Shown here one piece after another: positions 17,553-26,785 of a DNA stretch of 64,000 nt. The stretch's first letter is position 1. Each line of letters starts with the position of its first letter. The stretch comes from Marixanthomonas sp. SCSIO 43207 (lineage in GTDB: Bacteria > Bacteroidota > Bacteroidia > Flavobacteriales > Flavobacteriaceae): positions 1,240,001 to 1,304,000 of the forward strand of contig NZ_CP063203.1 in the NCBI RefSeq assembly GCF_019904255.1. Direction: 5' to 3'. The notes below the pieces were generated by a model, which was given only the letters and a program-made list of their open reading frames with translations, searched no databases and was not told the DNA's origin. A program made the translations under genes and the position numbers.

Positions 17553-17677
17553 AACGGTCTCGTATAACCGTCAGTTACGGGATTAAAGTTAATGATTTTC
17601 GGTTTAGCACAGGCTTTAGCAATTCCGAGTGGATTCGGACGTAGTCGAATCCGCCGTAATTGCGGTTATACATTGTT
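17553..17677 (-). repeat. attC-like repeat 13, type B
   Basis: Type B; 3' site of the two-gene cassette at 17690-18461. Confidence 0.9.
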
Positions 17678-17689
17678 GTAACACGTTTT

Positions 17690-18013
17690 TTATTCAATTG
17701 TCAGTATTCTAATTGTTTGAAAAATAAATAATAAAACTACTGGACTTGAAAGTCCGATAAATATTAGTTTTTTATTCAAGTCGTTCCATTTTTTCCAATT
17801 TTTTATTGTTCGTCCCAATACTGCAATTCCAAGTCCAAGTGATGTTATAATTGCAGGAAGGAAGAATAAAAAATTGAAACTAAAATTATGAGGTGCATAC
17901 CCTTCTTTAATTCCTAGTAATGGTTCACGAAAGTAGTTAACGAGTAGTGTTATAATTAACAATGTAAAACTTGTTAATGCCATTCTAAAAGTCCATTTTA
18001 GTTTCTTATCCAT
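17690..18013 (-). CDS. Small membrane protein
   Basis: A 107-residue protein with three membrane helices (FRMALTSFTLLIITLLVNYF, FLFFLPAIITSLGLGIAVLG and LIFIGLSSPVVLLFIFQ). Its start overlaps the end of the DUF5063 gene by eight bases, so the two are one operon inside one cassette. No family recognised. Confidence 0.65.
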   Translation of the reverse strand: MDKKLKWTFRMALTSFTLLIITLLVNYFREPLLGIKEGYAPHNFSFNFLFFLPAIITSLGLGIAVLGRTIKNWKKWNDLNKKLIFIGLSSPVVLLFIFQTIRILTIE

Positions 18014-18461
18014 TTCTATCTTTCAGTCGTTTTAATAAATCTACTAAATGCTGTTCTGAATGAGTTCTCATTGAAAAATCAAAATGCCAAAGTGCATCAT
18101 TTTTACTCGTATTTTCCATTCTCCATTTTACAGCAAGCAAATCCTTTATTATATCGGTTAAGTCGTCTAATTCATCTCCGCATCCAGTTTCGATATTCGG
18201 TTCCATTTTATTTGAGTCCAAAACCGTACTGTACCAATCGAAATTGGGAAAATTTGATTTGACATTCTCCCTTATTTTTTTGTAATCAAAATCAGGTTCT
18301 TCGTCATAATCGGTTTCATCAAATTCAAATTCCACATTTAGATATTCAGAGTAAATTCCGACTAATAGTTTTTTTAGTATATCGACTTTATCAGTCAATT
18401 CCACTTTTGGGTTAATTCCGAATTCAGTGATTTTGTCTATTAGTTTTCTTAATTCACTCAA
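18006..18461 (-). CDS. DUF5063-like protein
   Basis: A 151-residue soluble acidic protein. The pattern CGDELDDLTDIIKDL, then LWHFDFSMRTHSEQHLVDLL near the C-terminus, and NFDWYSTVL in the middle, fit DUF5063, a family of unknown function. Probably translated first in this two-gene cassette. Confidence 0.7.
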   Translation of the reverse strand: MSELRKLIDKITEFGINPKVELTDKVDILKKLLVGIYSEYLNVEFEFDETDYDEEPDFDYKKIRENVKSNFPNFDWYSTVLDSNKMEPNIETGCGDELDDLTDIIKDLLAVKWRMENTSKNDALWHFDFSMRTHSEQHLVDLLKRLKDRNG

Positions 18462-18489
18462 TGTTTCTTGGTTTGGTTAAATGTGTTAC

Positions 18490-18614
18490 AACGGTCTCGT
18501 ATAACCGTCAGTTACGGGATTAAAGTTAATGATTTTCGGTTAAGTACTGACGTTAGCAATTCCGAGTGGATTCGGACGTAGTCGAATCCGCCGTAATTGC
18601 GGTTATACATTGTT
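18490..18614 (-). repeat. attC-like repeat 14, type B
   Basis: Type B; 3' site of the cassette carrying the gene at 18627. Confidence 0.9.
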
Positions 18615-18626
18615 GTATGCAGTTAT

Positions 18627-19061
18627 TTATTCCCAAAATTTCCATTTAGGCTTTATCGCATATTTTAACAACAGTTTTTTCGCCTCTGCTTTTCCTTTTT
18701 TCGATTCAGATATAAATCCAATGACTGGCAATTTAAATCTTATAGTTTCGTCGTGCCATTCGGCGAACATATATTTTGCATTTTTTGAAATCCGCTTTTT
18801 GTTTTCCGTAACTATTTCAAGTCCGTTTAGTTCACTTCCAGCGATTTCTTCCCAATCTGTATTTATACGTTGTAAATCGGGATGATTTTGGTCGTTAGTT
18901 TTTATCATCACAAGAACATAATATTCCGTTTTTCCATTCTGTTCAGCCGCCTCGATTTCATCTAATCCATTTTCATAAGCATAGATTACATTAACGTCAT
19001 TTTCACTTGTTCCTTTCGGATAAGTTTTTGTTTTACCAATCAGAATTATGTGTCTTTCCAA
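18627..19061 (-). CDS. Hypothetical protein
   Basis: A 144-residue soluble protein with a TTG start. Alternating strand-helix pattern (IILIGKTKTYPKG, YYVLVMIKTND, IRFKLPVIGFISE), ending in a basic, W-rich tail (KPKWKFWE). No family recognised. Confidence 0.6.
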   Translation of the reverse strand: MERHIILIGKTKTYPKGTSENDVNVIYAYENGLDEIEAAEQNGKTEYYVLVMIKTNDQNHPDLQRINTDWEEIAGSELNGLEIVTENKKRISKNAKYMFAEWHDETIRFKLPVIGFISESKKGKAEAKKLLLKYAIKPKWKFWE

Positions 19062-19082
19062 GGGTTTGTTTTAATTGCATAC

Positions 19083-19205
19083 AACGGTCTCGGCTATGAG
19101 TAGTTGTGTGGTTTAGCGGTTAACTTTGCAAGTACACACCAAACTGAAAATCCGCGAGGATTTTCAGAAGTAGGCGAGAACAAGCAATTACTTATAGCCA
19201 TTGTT
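19083..19205 (-). repeat. attC-like repeat 15, type C
   Basis: Type C with the perfect inner hairpin CTGAAAATCC/GGATTTTCAG and the outer stem GGCTAT/ATAGCC. 3' site of the cassette carrying the cyclase-family gene at 19218. Confidence 0.9.
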
Positions 19206-19217
19206 GTGCGTAGTTTT

Positions 19218-19850
19218 TTATTTTTCTATTCTTGCGAATGCTCTAATCGGTGAGCCATCTGAATTTTCTATTTTTAGAGGGATACAATTTAATTCAAACT
19301 TTTTAGAAATTAACTTATCCAAATTAGTCATATTTTCAATTATTAAAATATCTTTTTTTAAAAGAACTTTGTGATTTGGGAGTGATTCTGCAGTCATTTT
19401 GTCTACAGATATAGAATCAAAACCTAATGCTTTTAAATTCAATTTTGCTAACCATTCAACCGCATCAGTTGTCAAAGTTGGAAATTCATCAAAGTATCTA
19501 TCCGTATTCCATTTATGTTGCCATCCGGAATAGAAAAGCACAAAATCTACATTTTTTATTTCATCCTCTTTCATTTTAAGAAAATCTAAACTTATATCTT
19601 TTATTTCAGAACAATCAATTACGATTGCAGATCCAATAAATTTTTCTACACCAAATTGGTCAAGTGATTTTGTGTTTGGAATTATATGTGCAGGTGCATC
19701 AATATGAGTTCCTGTATGCGTGCACATTGTCATATTAATTTCTGCAAATCCATCTTTTTCTATTGTATTGCCTTGTTCAAAAATAGGTTCAAGTGTGTTT
19801 GGATAAACAGTTATTTTATTTTTTAGTGTATGTGTTAAATCTATTATCAT
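19218..19850 (-). CDS. Cyclase family protein (kynurenine formamidase/isatin hydrolase type)
   Basis: About 210 residues. MIIDLTHTLKN at the start, MTMCTHTGTHIDAPAHI and later FVLFYSGWQHKW are the hallmarks of the cyclase/formamidase superfamily; the HTGTHIDAPAH motif supplies metal ligands. Such enzymes hydrolyse amides such as N-formylkynurenine or isatin; the substrate here cannot be told. I start at the ATG at 19850; about 105 bp separate it from the repeat, longer than in most cassettes and enough for a promoter of its own. Confidence 0.8.
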   Translation of the reverse strand: MIIDLTHTLKNKITVYPNTLEPIFEQGNTIEKDGFAEINMTMCTHTGTHIDAPAHIIPNTKSLDQFGVEKFIGSAIVIDCSEIKDISLDFLKMKEDEIKNVDFVLFYSGWQHKWNTDRYFDEFPTLTTDAVEWLAKLNLKALGFDSISVDKMTAESLPNHKVLLKKDILIIENMTNLDKLISKKFELNCIPLKIENSDGSPIRAFARIEK

Positions 19851-19954
19851 TTTGTTATGTAATTTTATTTTTTGCAAGGTCTAAATATTTTATCTTTTAT
19901 GATAAAAAGTTAGAAGGTATTTTGGTTTTAGTAGTTTGGTTGGTAATTACGCAC

Positions 19955-20142
19955 AACGGTCTTGTATATGGCTCGTAGCGTGCAAATTTGCGATTATTTT
20001 TCGGTTGAGCACAAGCCAGATTTTTAAATTTTACTATTAATTTTTTTTATTGGAAATCGTCAAATTTAAAAATTTGGCGACTTTCCAAATATTCCTTGAC
20101 TTCGATTAATCAACTCATTAGCTATGAGCTATATACGTTGTT
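19955..20142 (-). repeat. attC-like repeat 16, type F, 188 bp
   Basis: Type F: outer arms GTATATGGCTCGTAGC and GCTATGAGCTATATAC pair, and there is an inner hairpin TTGGAAATCG/CGACTTTCCAA. It is the proper parent form for the chimeric repeat 11. 3' site of the cassette at 20157. Confidence 0.9.
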
Positions 20143-20156
20143 GGCAACCGTATTTT

Positions 20157-20918
20157 TTACTCCTTACTTATCTTAAAACTCATAAGACTAAAATCATATT
20201 CTTGATTTATGTTTAGTCCGTTTTCTTCTCCGTGAAAAATGGCTTTTTCATTTCCACAAATGTCTGTAATTAGTATTGTCAAAACGTATTTTCCGCGTTT
20301 TCTTTTTTTCTTATTTTTCTCAACTACAATTCCTTTGATATAGCAATTTGGTTTCTCGTTCAAGTCAGGATATTTCTGAACTCGATATGCCCAAACATTT
20401 TTGCCCTGCTTATTGATTTTAAATTCAATTTTAACCGAGTCATTGATTTTGTAATTGTCGAATTCTTTTTTACTTAACTCTATTTGGTTCTGTTGCTCTT
20501 TTTCAAATTTCTTTTTGGCAGTTTCCCAGTAGCTTTTATAGTATTCAATTTGTGAGTCCAAGTCAATAGGCTTATTGTTTAAACGCCTATGAAAAGAAGT
20601 CAAAATTATTGAGGAAATATCATCTGGATGAGAAATTCCTTTTGATTTGAAAAATCTTGATATTCGGTTTTTGCCTTTCCATAATTCCCAACCATTTCTC
20701 ACTCCCATTCCAGTTCCGAAATGTAATTCGGTTACTGCATCACTTTCTTCTTTATTTTTGAATTCCGTTTTATCAGATTCCGACCATTCACAGCTCAAAT
20801 ATTCAATTGCGTCTTTCAGATTTTTAGGAATATAGTTTTCCTTATAATCTTTACAATCATCTTGTGAAAAGACTGTTCCGAAAACAAAAAGTAATATGAT
20901 TGCGATAGTGTTTTTCAT
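20157..20918 (-). CDS. Secreted protein of unknown function
   Basis: A 253-residue protein with a signal peptide (MKNTIAIILLFVFGTVFSQ). The middle includes ATG-like MGVRNGWELWKGKNRISRFF, reminiscent of a DUF6794-type domain; that name is uncertain. A basic run (KKKRKRGKY) precedes the last strand region. Probably periplasmic or surface. Confidence 0.65.
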   Translation of the reverse strand: MKNTIAIILLFVFGTVFSQDDCKDYKENYIPKNLKDAIEYLSCEWSESDKTEFKNKEESDAVTELHFGTGMGVRNGWELWKGKNRISRFFKSKGISHPDDISSIILTSFHRRLNNKPIDLDSQIEYYKSYWETAKKKFEKEQQNQIELSKKEFDNYKINDSVKIEFKINKQGKNVWAYRVQKYPDLNEKPNCYIKGIVVEKNKKKRKRGKYVLTILITDICGNEKAIFHGEENGLNINQEYDFSLMSFKISKE

Positions 20919-20927
20919 ATGGTTGCC

Positions 20928-21052
20928 AACGGTTTGCGTATATGAAAAGTAGCGGTTTTGTTGGTTCGGACTTTTCAGATAGCGTTATTGTTCTTTAAAA
21001 GTAGGAATTTAATTTGTTTAACCATCAGCCGCTATTTTTTATATACGTTGTT
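20928..21052 (-). repeat. attC-like repeat 17, type E
   Basis: Type E: GTATAT and TAGCGG at the left pair with CCGCTA and ATATAC at the right. 3' site of the cassette at 21064. Confidence 0.9.
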
Positions 21053-21063
21053 GTAGCACGTTT

Positions 21064-21819
21064 TTATTCATCCTTTATCGTTAAAATCTTATCGTCATCT
21101 TTATATTCCACTTCACTCCATAACGCTGTTGTTTTATCAGTTGCAAAGAAACCTTCGAAGTCTGTCAATTTCAAAAAAGACTTTAAAAGTTTTAAATCTG
21201 TTGAATAGATAAATGTTTCATAATGTTCATACTCTTGATAAAAAAGTAACCGTTTATCCTCTGTAACAAGTCGAAATTCGCTCGGAAAATCATTTTCTGA
21301 TTTTATGAGTTCATCTGTTTTCCTAAAAACTAGGTCGTCCTTAAAGATGTCGTAAAGTGCTAATTTAGCATAACCCAATTTTTTTAAAGCTTCAAGAATC
21401 GTGTCGATAGTCAATACTGAAATATGGCTGTCCGCGTTCCAAAAAAGTTGATTATCAGATATTGTTTCTTGAAAAGCTACCCAGACCGATTTCTTAACCT
21501 TCTGAAATCTCTCTATGTAATTGCTATCATAAACATAGAAGCAATGTATAATTTCTTTAATATCGTGAATTTGACTTGATTCGGTAAACTCGCTCCAGTA
21601 ATATTTTTCGTAATCATTTTTTATTTCTGATCTTCGGCCCTCAATCCATTTTGGTTTTTGCTTGTCGAAATTTTCGTACCGTTTTTTTCTTTTATAAAAT
21701 GGATTTAATAGAACAAAACAACTATTATACTCAATTCCATTTTGAGTAAATGGAAGAATTCGTAGGTCATTTCTACGCTCAGAATCAGCAATTTGATATG
21801 GATGTTCGATTTTTTTCAA
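21064..21819 (-). CDS. Hypothetical protein
   Basis: A 251-residue soluble protein. TTG start in the cassette leader (MKKIEHPYQIADSERR). Segments such as CFVLLNPFYKRKKRYENF and HYETFIYSTDLKLLKSFL look like an immunity-type or DUF2711-like protein; I am not sure of either. Confidence 0.55.
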   Translation of the reverse strand: MKKIEHPYQIADSERRNDLRILPFTQNGIEYNSCFVLLNPFYKRKKRYENFDKQKPKWIEGRRSEIKNDYEKYYWSEFTESSQIHDIKEIIHCFYVYDSNYIERFQKVKKSVWVAFQETISDNQLFWNADSHISVLTIDTILEALKKLGYAKLALYDIFKDDLVFRKTDELIKSENDFPSEFRLVTEDKRLLFYQEYEHYETFIYSTDLKLLKSFLKLTDFEGFFATDKTTALWSEVEYKDDDKILTIKDE

Positions 21820-21829
21820 AATGTGCTAC

Positions 21830-21953
21830 AACGGTCTAGTATAAGAATAGTAGCGGATTTTCAAGTACTTATCTTTCAGTTAAGTACAGAGTTCTTTTAG
21901 GGTCATTTATTATAGTTTTAGAACTAAAACCGCTATTATTTTTATACATTGTT
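21830..21953 (-). repeat. attC-like repeat 18, type D
   Basis: Type D; 3' site of the EcoRI-type R-M cassette. The methyltransferase frame runs about 85 bases into it and stops at 21869. Confidence 0.9.
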
Positions 21954-22963
21954 ACCTGCTGGCTTTTTTCCTTTTCAGATAGTTTCGGTTGTACTCTTTT
22001 GTTCTTAATTAAAATTCTAAAATAAGGACATTTTCCATTTACAGATAAATCTTTATCATCGTTGCCTTTTCTGAATTTGATTAATTCAAATTGGTCAGGA
22101 TTGAATTTGTGTAAAAATGTTATAGGAACTCCCATATACCCTTCATAATCTAAAGGAATGTTTTTTGTCTTATTAACATTAATTCCGTTGTAGTTGTCGT
22201 ATTTTGGATACTCTATTTCGTTACCGTAATATGTTTTTGTTAATTCTATGTCTTCGTGTCGTTTAGAAGTATCTAAATTCGTAAGCCAAAGACAATTATT
22301 TGGCGAAACAATCCTATTTCCTTTATTGTCAATTCTTGCTTCAGTTCCATAAAGTTCGTAATGTTCAGGAACAATAAATCCAGAGATACCTCTACCGAGA
22401 TTAATTCCCAACCACGCTTTATTTTCTTTAATTAGCTTGAAAATTTCTTTGTAAGTGATGGCGTTAATATTGCCAATTATTAAAAACTGTTTATTGTATT
22501 GAACAAGTTGAGCAACAAATTCTCTGAATAGTGAAAATGGTGGATTTGTAACTACAATATCTGCTTGTTTGAGTAGTTCAATGCTTTCTGAACTACGAAA
22601 ATCTCCATCGCCTTTAAAATGAATAATATCTGTTGAACCTGGTTTGAGTTTCTCGTTATTTTTCCCTGTATATTCGTAAAAGAAACCATTTTCCGATTCT
22701 TCTGTATTAAACAAGTCTATTTCTTGTTTTTTATAACAAGCAGCTATTAATTTTTTTATACCTAATTCCTTAAAGTTTGAAGCAAAATAATTAAAGAAAT
22801 TGCTAATTGAAGGGTCGTCACAATTACAATAAACTACTTTATCCTTAAAGTGGCTTTTGTAATGTTGCAACTCGCTTTCTATATCAGAAAGTTGAGTGTA
22901 AAACTCATCACTTTTTGATTTTTTAGCTTTTTGCAATAATTTATTTGTCGCTTTTCTTGCCAT
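21869..22963 (-). CDS. EcoRI-type adenine DNA methyltransferase
   Basis: A 364-residue protein closely similar, as I recall that sequence, to M.EcoRI, which methylates the inner adenine of GAATTC. Shared landmarks are MARKATNKLLQKAKKSKSDE, VVYCNCDDPSISNFF, the catalytic TNPPFS, the SGFIVPEHYELYGTEARID block and CPYFRILIKNKR. M.EcoRI ends just after that last block at about 326 residues. Here the frame continues for 38 residues, the last 28 or so encoded by the flanking repeat. It lies nine bases after the endonuclease gene, the same R-then-M order as in EcoRI. Confidence 0.95.
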   Translation of the reverse strand: MARKATNKLLQKAKKSKSDEFYTQLSDIESELQHYKSHFKDKVVYCNCDDPSISNFFNYFASNFKELGIKKLIAACYKKQEIDLFNTEESENGFFYEYTGKNNEKLKPGSTDIIHFKGDGDFRSSESIELLKQADIVVTNPPFSLFREFVAQLVQYNKQFLIIGNINAITYKEIFKLIKENKAWLGINLGRGISGFIVPEHYELYGTEARIDNKGNRIVSPNNCLWLTNLDTSKRHEDIELTKTYYGNEIEYPKYDNYNGINVNKTKNIPLDYEGYMGVPITFLHKFNPDQFELIKFRKGNDDKDLSVNGKCPYFRILIKNKRVQPKLSEKEKSQQVTMYKNNSGFSSKTIINDPKRTLYLTER

Positions 22964-22972
22964 TATTAGGTT

Positions 22973-23809
22973 TTATTTATTTTCAGTTAATTGTTTAAAT
23001 ATATCACTTCCTAAAACCTTAAGAGATGTTTTAGAAACTTCAATCATAACATTTAACATTTCTTTAGCATCCCATTTTCCTCCTTTACCTTGTGTGTAAA
23101 TTGAAGTTGCTTGAAGCATTATTGTTTTATCTTTGGGTTTTACAAACTTGTTTTCACACAAATTTGTATTAATTGGCATACCATAGTTTGCGGAAGTCAG
23201 TCTATCCATTCTATTTAACATCCCTGAATTATACTCAAGATTTACAATTCTGCCGTCAGGTCGTGTAATCGAAATGGTTTCGGTTAGAAAGTTTGAACCT
23301 TCAAGAAATAAAATGTAAGGAAAATGAGATTCAGCCAACATAAAATTCGCAATTTCAGAGATGTTTTTATGCGACCTTTCTATAGCATTACCAGCAGCCA
23401 TTAAATCTTGGTCATTGTTTTTTCCTACCAATAGTCCTTTTTTGATATTATCAATATCTTTCCCTTGATGTTTTGCTTCTGTAACTAAAATTATTCTCCA
23501 ATTATCATTATCGTCTTTAACTTCGATTATACCACCGTCAGGTTTAATACTTGAATTTGAAACAAAAAGAGTTTGCCCTAAATCTTTATCAATTTTTTGT
23601 AAGGCTTCGTTTATCTCTTCTTTTTTAATGTTTTTTCTGTAACGAAAAGATAATTGAGGATATTCTTTTTCAAGACATTCAATGACAAGTTTTGATATTT
23701 TTCCAACGCTTAAGTCGTGTAGTTTCGCTACTTCTCCAAATATACCTACAACTCCTTGAGACTTTTTATGTTGAGTTGTTAATCTTTTTGATTGGTTCTT
23801 TTTTGCCAT
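22973..23809 (-). CDS. EcoRI-type restriction endonuclease
   Basis: A 278-residue protein, one residue longer than EcoRI and very similar to it throughout. The catalytic residues fall at EcoRI's own numbers: D91 (KPDGG), E111 and K113 (TEAKHQGKD). The recognition segment MAAGNAIER (137-145) is unchanged, including M137, N141 and R145. Predicted cleavage at GAATTC is therefore well supported. It is the first gene of a two-gene cassette with the methyltransferase. Finding such a system inside a cassette array fits the known carriage of R-M systems in integrons. Confidence 0.96.
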   Translation of the reverse strand: MAKKNQSKRLTTQHKKSQGVVGIFGEVAKLHDLSVGKISKLVIECLEKEYPQLSFRYRKNIKKEEINEALQKIDKDLGQTLFVSNSSIKPDGGIIEVKDDNDNWRIILVTEAKHQGKDIDNIKKGLLVGKNNDQDLMAAGNAIERSHKNISEIANFMLAESHFPYILFLEGSNFLTETISITRPDGRIVNLEYNSGMLNRMDRLTSANYGMPINTNLCENKFVKPKDKTIMLQATSIYTQGKGGKWDAKEMLNVMIEVSKTSLKVLGSDIFKQLTENK

Positions 23810-23881
23810 TTATCTATTAAAATTCAATTATACGAAGTTACAAATTTCTTTGTTAAGACGCTGTTTTTTCAGCTTGCAGGT

Positions 23882-24003
23882 AACGGTCTCGGCTATGAAC
23901 AGTTGGGGATTTTGTACCCTAACTTTTCGATTTAGCATTGACCTTAGATTTATATTTTAATTTTGGTTAATCACTTATTCCCCAATTGTTTATAGCCATT
24001 GTT
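23882..24003 (-). repeat. attC-like repeat 19, type G
   Basis: A single-copy subtype: GGCTATGAACAGTTGGGGA at the left pairs with TCCCCAATTGTTTATAGCC at the right. 3' site of the DUF262 cassette at 24015. Confidence 0.9.
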
Positions 24004-24014
24004 ATGCCCTGTGC

Positions 24015-26144
24015 TTACTCCGTTTCTTCTTGATTTTCTTCGGGAAACATAAAATCTAAAAACAACAATTCGGCTTTTGATTGGTCGTCCTCAAATTCCA
24101 AATTCCACCGTCTTTCCATAAATTCAAGTAATTTATTGCCTCTATCCAAAATGGTTTCAGCATTCCACACAGGATAGCTCGAAACTTCAATTTCGGAATG
24201 CGAACCATCTAAATATCCGTATCTTATTTTATCGCCTTTGTCATTAAACTTCGGATTTTTCTTGTCCGTAAAACAGTCATTTTGCAAACTTGAATTTATG
24301 CTTTGAGAAAGCGGTACTAAATTACCTAAAGTGCCTTGAAAGAAAACTTTGTTTGTTTCTTTTTCCTCTTCAAAACTCTTTATCCATTCTTCGTGGTCAG
24401 GCGTTTGTGGGTAAATATGTTCAATTGAAACTTTATCTTTTTCTCCTTTGACAAATAGTTTCCAATCTATTTTTTGACTTCCACGATTTCTCACTTTTTC
24501 CATTTCGTATTCGTAAAGGAAATATCGCAAGCCATTCCAATGATAAAAACCGCCACCACGTTTGAACTTTTTATCTATAAATTTCTGGAAGTAGGTGTAA
24601 TCAAAGTAGGTTCTTTCATCTTCTTCTATTTCGTAGAAGCAATAGTCCATTCTTTCTTGTAATGTTGAAACTATATCATCAATCGAGAGTTCATTATTTC
24701 TTAACTTTCTTGATGCTCTGTAAAATTCACTATTTCGATATGTTGAAAAGGCTCGACTTAAACGGAAAGTTATAAATATGAACCTTTCTATTGCTGTGAA
24801 CAATTTAACTCTTTGCTCCGATGTAGTTTTTTGTGAAAGGAAAGATGCAGTAACTAAAGGTCTGAAATAAATAATACCTATTCGATTAAGTCTATCAATC
24901 CAAAGACTTTCTTCATTTGTTAAATCTGGGTTGTTTGTTGGATTGTAAGAATTATACCAATGTACAGATGCAGATTTCAGAGAGTTGACATAGTCCTCAA
25001 TTTCTTTTGGTGACAATTTAGAGCGAAACACAACTTCTTCCTCAATTCCGTTGGTTTCAATTTCTTCTTGGTCTGTACTTTCATCTTCTCTCACTTCCTC
25101 GAATTCTTCAATTGAACTGACCTTGATTTCTGTCTTGGAATAGATGTTTTGAGGTGTGAACTGCTGTTCTAATAAAAATCTAATGTAATCGTCTCCTTTT
25201 TCTCTTGTGTATTGGAAATACATAATCCAATGTGCAACAAGAAAGTCATCGTCATTTAGTGGGTTCTTTTTGTTTCTCCCTAATTGATAGTAAATTTCTT
25301 TCCAAGCGTCATTAATTTTTGTCCGTAAAGAGTTTCTCTCGTCTGTTTTTAATTCGTCCTCATCATAAAGTGTCGTTAGATAAATTAATCTGTTTTTTAA
25401 TAGTTCAAGGTTCGAAAGCTTTTTACCTCTGTTGTTCATTGTCTCAAAAGCAACGAAAACATCAAAATCATCGCTGATTTCGTAAACATTGAACATTAAA
25501 TTTTGAGTAAGTTTTTTAAATAGAATTTCAACCTCTTTTATCCCAAATTCTTTATGGTAATTTTCAAGATTTTCAGCAAAGAAGTTCTTTGAGTTTTCAA
25601 GATTGAGCGTGTAAAATGTTTCTTGGATTGTTCCGCTATTTGGCTCTTTGAAAATTCGGTATTTTAAAAACTGAAAGCTAGGATTGTCCACTTCATAGCT
25701 GAATTTGTATGTCTTGATTATGAATTGTGGCGGTTTTTGAACAACCAAATACTCTTCTTTGATTGACTTTAAACTGAATGAACCTAAATAAATTTCTTCA
25801 TCTTTTTTGCCTTTATTTTCAGGCAGATTTTTGACTAATTCTGTGATTGCTTGAATAAATATCACAAAAGTCGTTAGTCTCTGTTGACCATCAACAACGT
25901 GAAAAGGTTTGTATCCTCTGTCCTCAATCAGCCAACCATCATCATTCCAATTTTGCCAAACTTTTCGGTCAACTTTTTTGAGCGATAACATCCCTGTGTA
26001 ATGAAATCTCTCAACTGGTAAATTAACCGTGTCTTCCCAAAAGTCCTTTAGATGTCTTTTTGTCCAAGCGTAACCTCTTTGGTAATCAGGGATTTTAAAT
26101 ATTCTGTCTTTGAAAATGTCTTTTAATGATTGAAGTTCGTTCAT
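24015..26144 (-). CDS. DUF262/DUF1524 (GmrSD-like) protein
   Basis: A 709-residue protein, the largest in the array. The N-terminal DUF262 domain has IPDYQRGY (18-25) and VVDGQQRLT (83-91), the DGQQR nucleotide-binding/hydrolysis motif. The C-terminal part has SIEHIYPQ, the HNH-like motif of DUF1524. This two-domain layout is that of GmrSD-type modification-dependent (type IV) restriction enzymes and related phage-defence proteins. Whether this one cuts modified phage DNA is inference. Confidence 0.85.
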   Translation of the reverse strand: MNELQSLKDIFKDRIFKIPDYQRGYAWTKRHLKDFWEDTVNLPVERFHYTGMLSLKKVDRKVWQNWNDDGWLIEDRGYKPFHVVDGQQRLTTFVIFIQAITELVKNLPENKGKKDEEIYLGSFSLKSIKEEYLVVQKPPQFIIKTYKFSYEVDNPSFQFLKYRIFKEPNSGTIQETFYTLNLENSKNFFAENLENYHKEFGIKEVEILFKKLTQNLMFNVYEISDDFDVFVAFETMNNRGKKLSNLELLKNRLIYLTTLYDEDELKTDERNSLRTKINDAWKEIYYQLGRNKKNPLNDDDFLVAHWIMYFQYTREKGDDYIRFLLEQQFTPQNIYSKTEIKVSSIEEFEEVREDESTDQEEIETNGIEEEVVFRSKLSPKEIEDYVNSLKSASVHWYNSYNPTNNPDLTNEESLWIDRLNRIGIIYFRPLVTASFLSQKTTSEQRVKLFTAIERFIFITFRLSRAFSTYRNSEFYRASRKLRNNELSIDDIVSTLQERMDYCFYEIEEDERTYFDYTYFQKFIDKKFKRGGGFYHWNGLRYFLYEYEMEKVRNRGSQKIDWKLFVKGEKDKVSIEHIYPQTPDHEEWIKSFEEEKETNKVFFQGTLGNLVPLSQSINSSLQNDCFTDKKNPKFNDKGDKIRYGYLDGSHSEIEVSSYPVWNAETILDRGNKLLEFMERRWNLEFEDDQSKAELLFLDFMFPEENQEETE

Positions 26145-26176
26145 TGATTAGTTCGGATTTTTTTCGCATTGGGCAT

Positions 26177-26301
26177 AACGGTCTCGTATAACCGTCAGTT
26201 ACGGATTTAAAGTTAATGATTTTCGGTTAAGCACTGACGTTAGCAATTCCGGGTGGATTCGGACGTAGTCGAATCCGCCGTAATTGCGGTTATACATTGT
26301 T
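26177..26301 (-). repeat. attC-like repeat 20, type B
   Basis: Type B with a private CCGGGTGG change. 3' site of the cassette at 26306. Confidence 0.9.
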
Positions 26302-26305
26302 GCCA

Positions 26306-26776
26306 TTAGTTTTTTGTCCGTATTGTTTCGAATAACGTTCCCATTTTCTTCTGTCCGTATTCATTCTCAACGTTCATATCAATTCGAATAATGTTTTCTT
26401 TCTCGGTCAATTTGGTTTTATATTTAAATCCGCCGTTGCTTTGTTTTAGCGTGTCTGGATTTACTTTTTTTCCGTCAACAAGGCTATCGAATTTTACGAA
26501 ATAACTTTTATTTGGGTTATAGCCAACCACTAATAATTCAACATTAAATTCCGCATTCCGTTCGTACTTATTGTCTTTTCCATAAATTTCTCGAAACGAA
26601 ATACTGTCAAACACATATTTAGTTTCAATATCCGTAATAATTTTCCGCAAACTATCATTTTCCGCACGCAGATTTTCCAATTTTGCGATAGTGTTTTCGC
26701 CTTGATTTATATCTGTACAACTTAAGGTCAAAAATATCAGAAGTACAATTATTATCGTTTTGGTCATTTTTTTCAA
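26306..26776 (-). CDS. Lipoprotein with short coiled coil
   Basis: A 156-residue protein with a lipoprotein signal (IIIVLLIFLTLSC; lipobox TLSC). A short coiled coil follows (IAKLENLRAENDSLRKIITDIE), then a beta domain. TTG start in the leader, or ATG three codons later. The stop codon almost touches the tag. No family recognised. Confidence 0.7.
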   Translation of the reverse strand: MKKMTKTIIIVLLIFLTLSCTDINQGENTIAKLENLRAENDSLRKIITDIETKYVFDSISFREIYGKDNKYERNAEFNVELLVVGYNPNKSYFVKFDSLVDGKKVNPDTLKQSNGGFKYKTKLTEKENIIRIDMNVENEYGQKKMGTLFETIRTKN

Positions 26777-26785
26777 ATTAATGGC

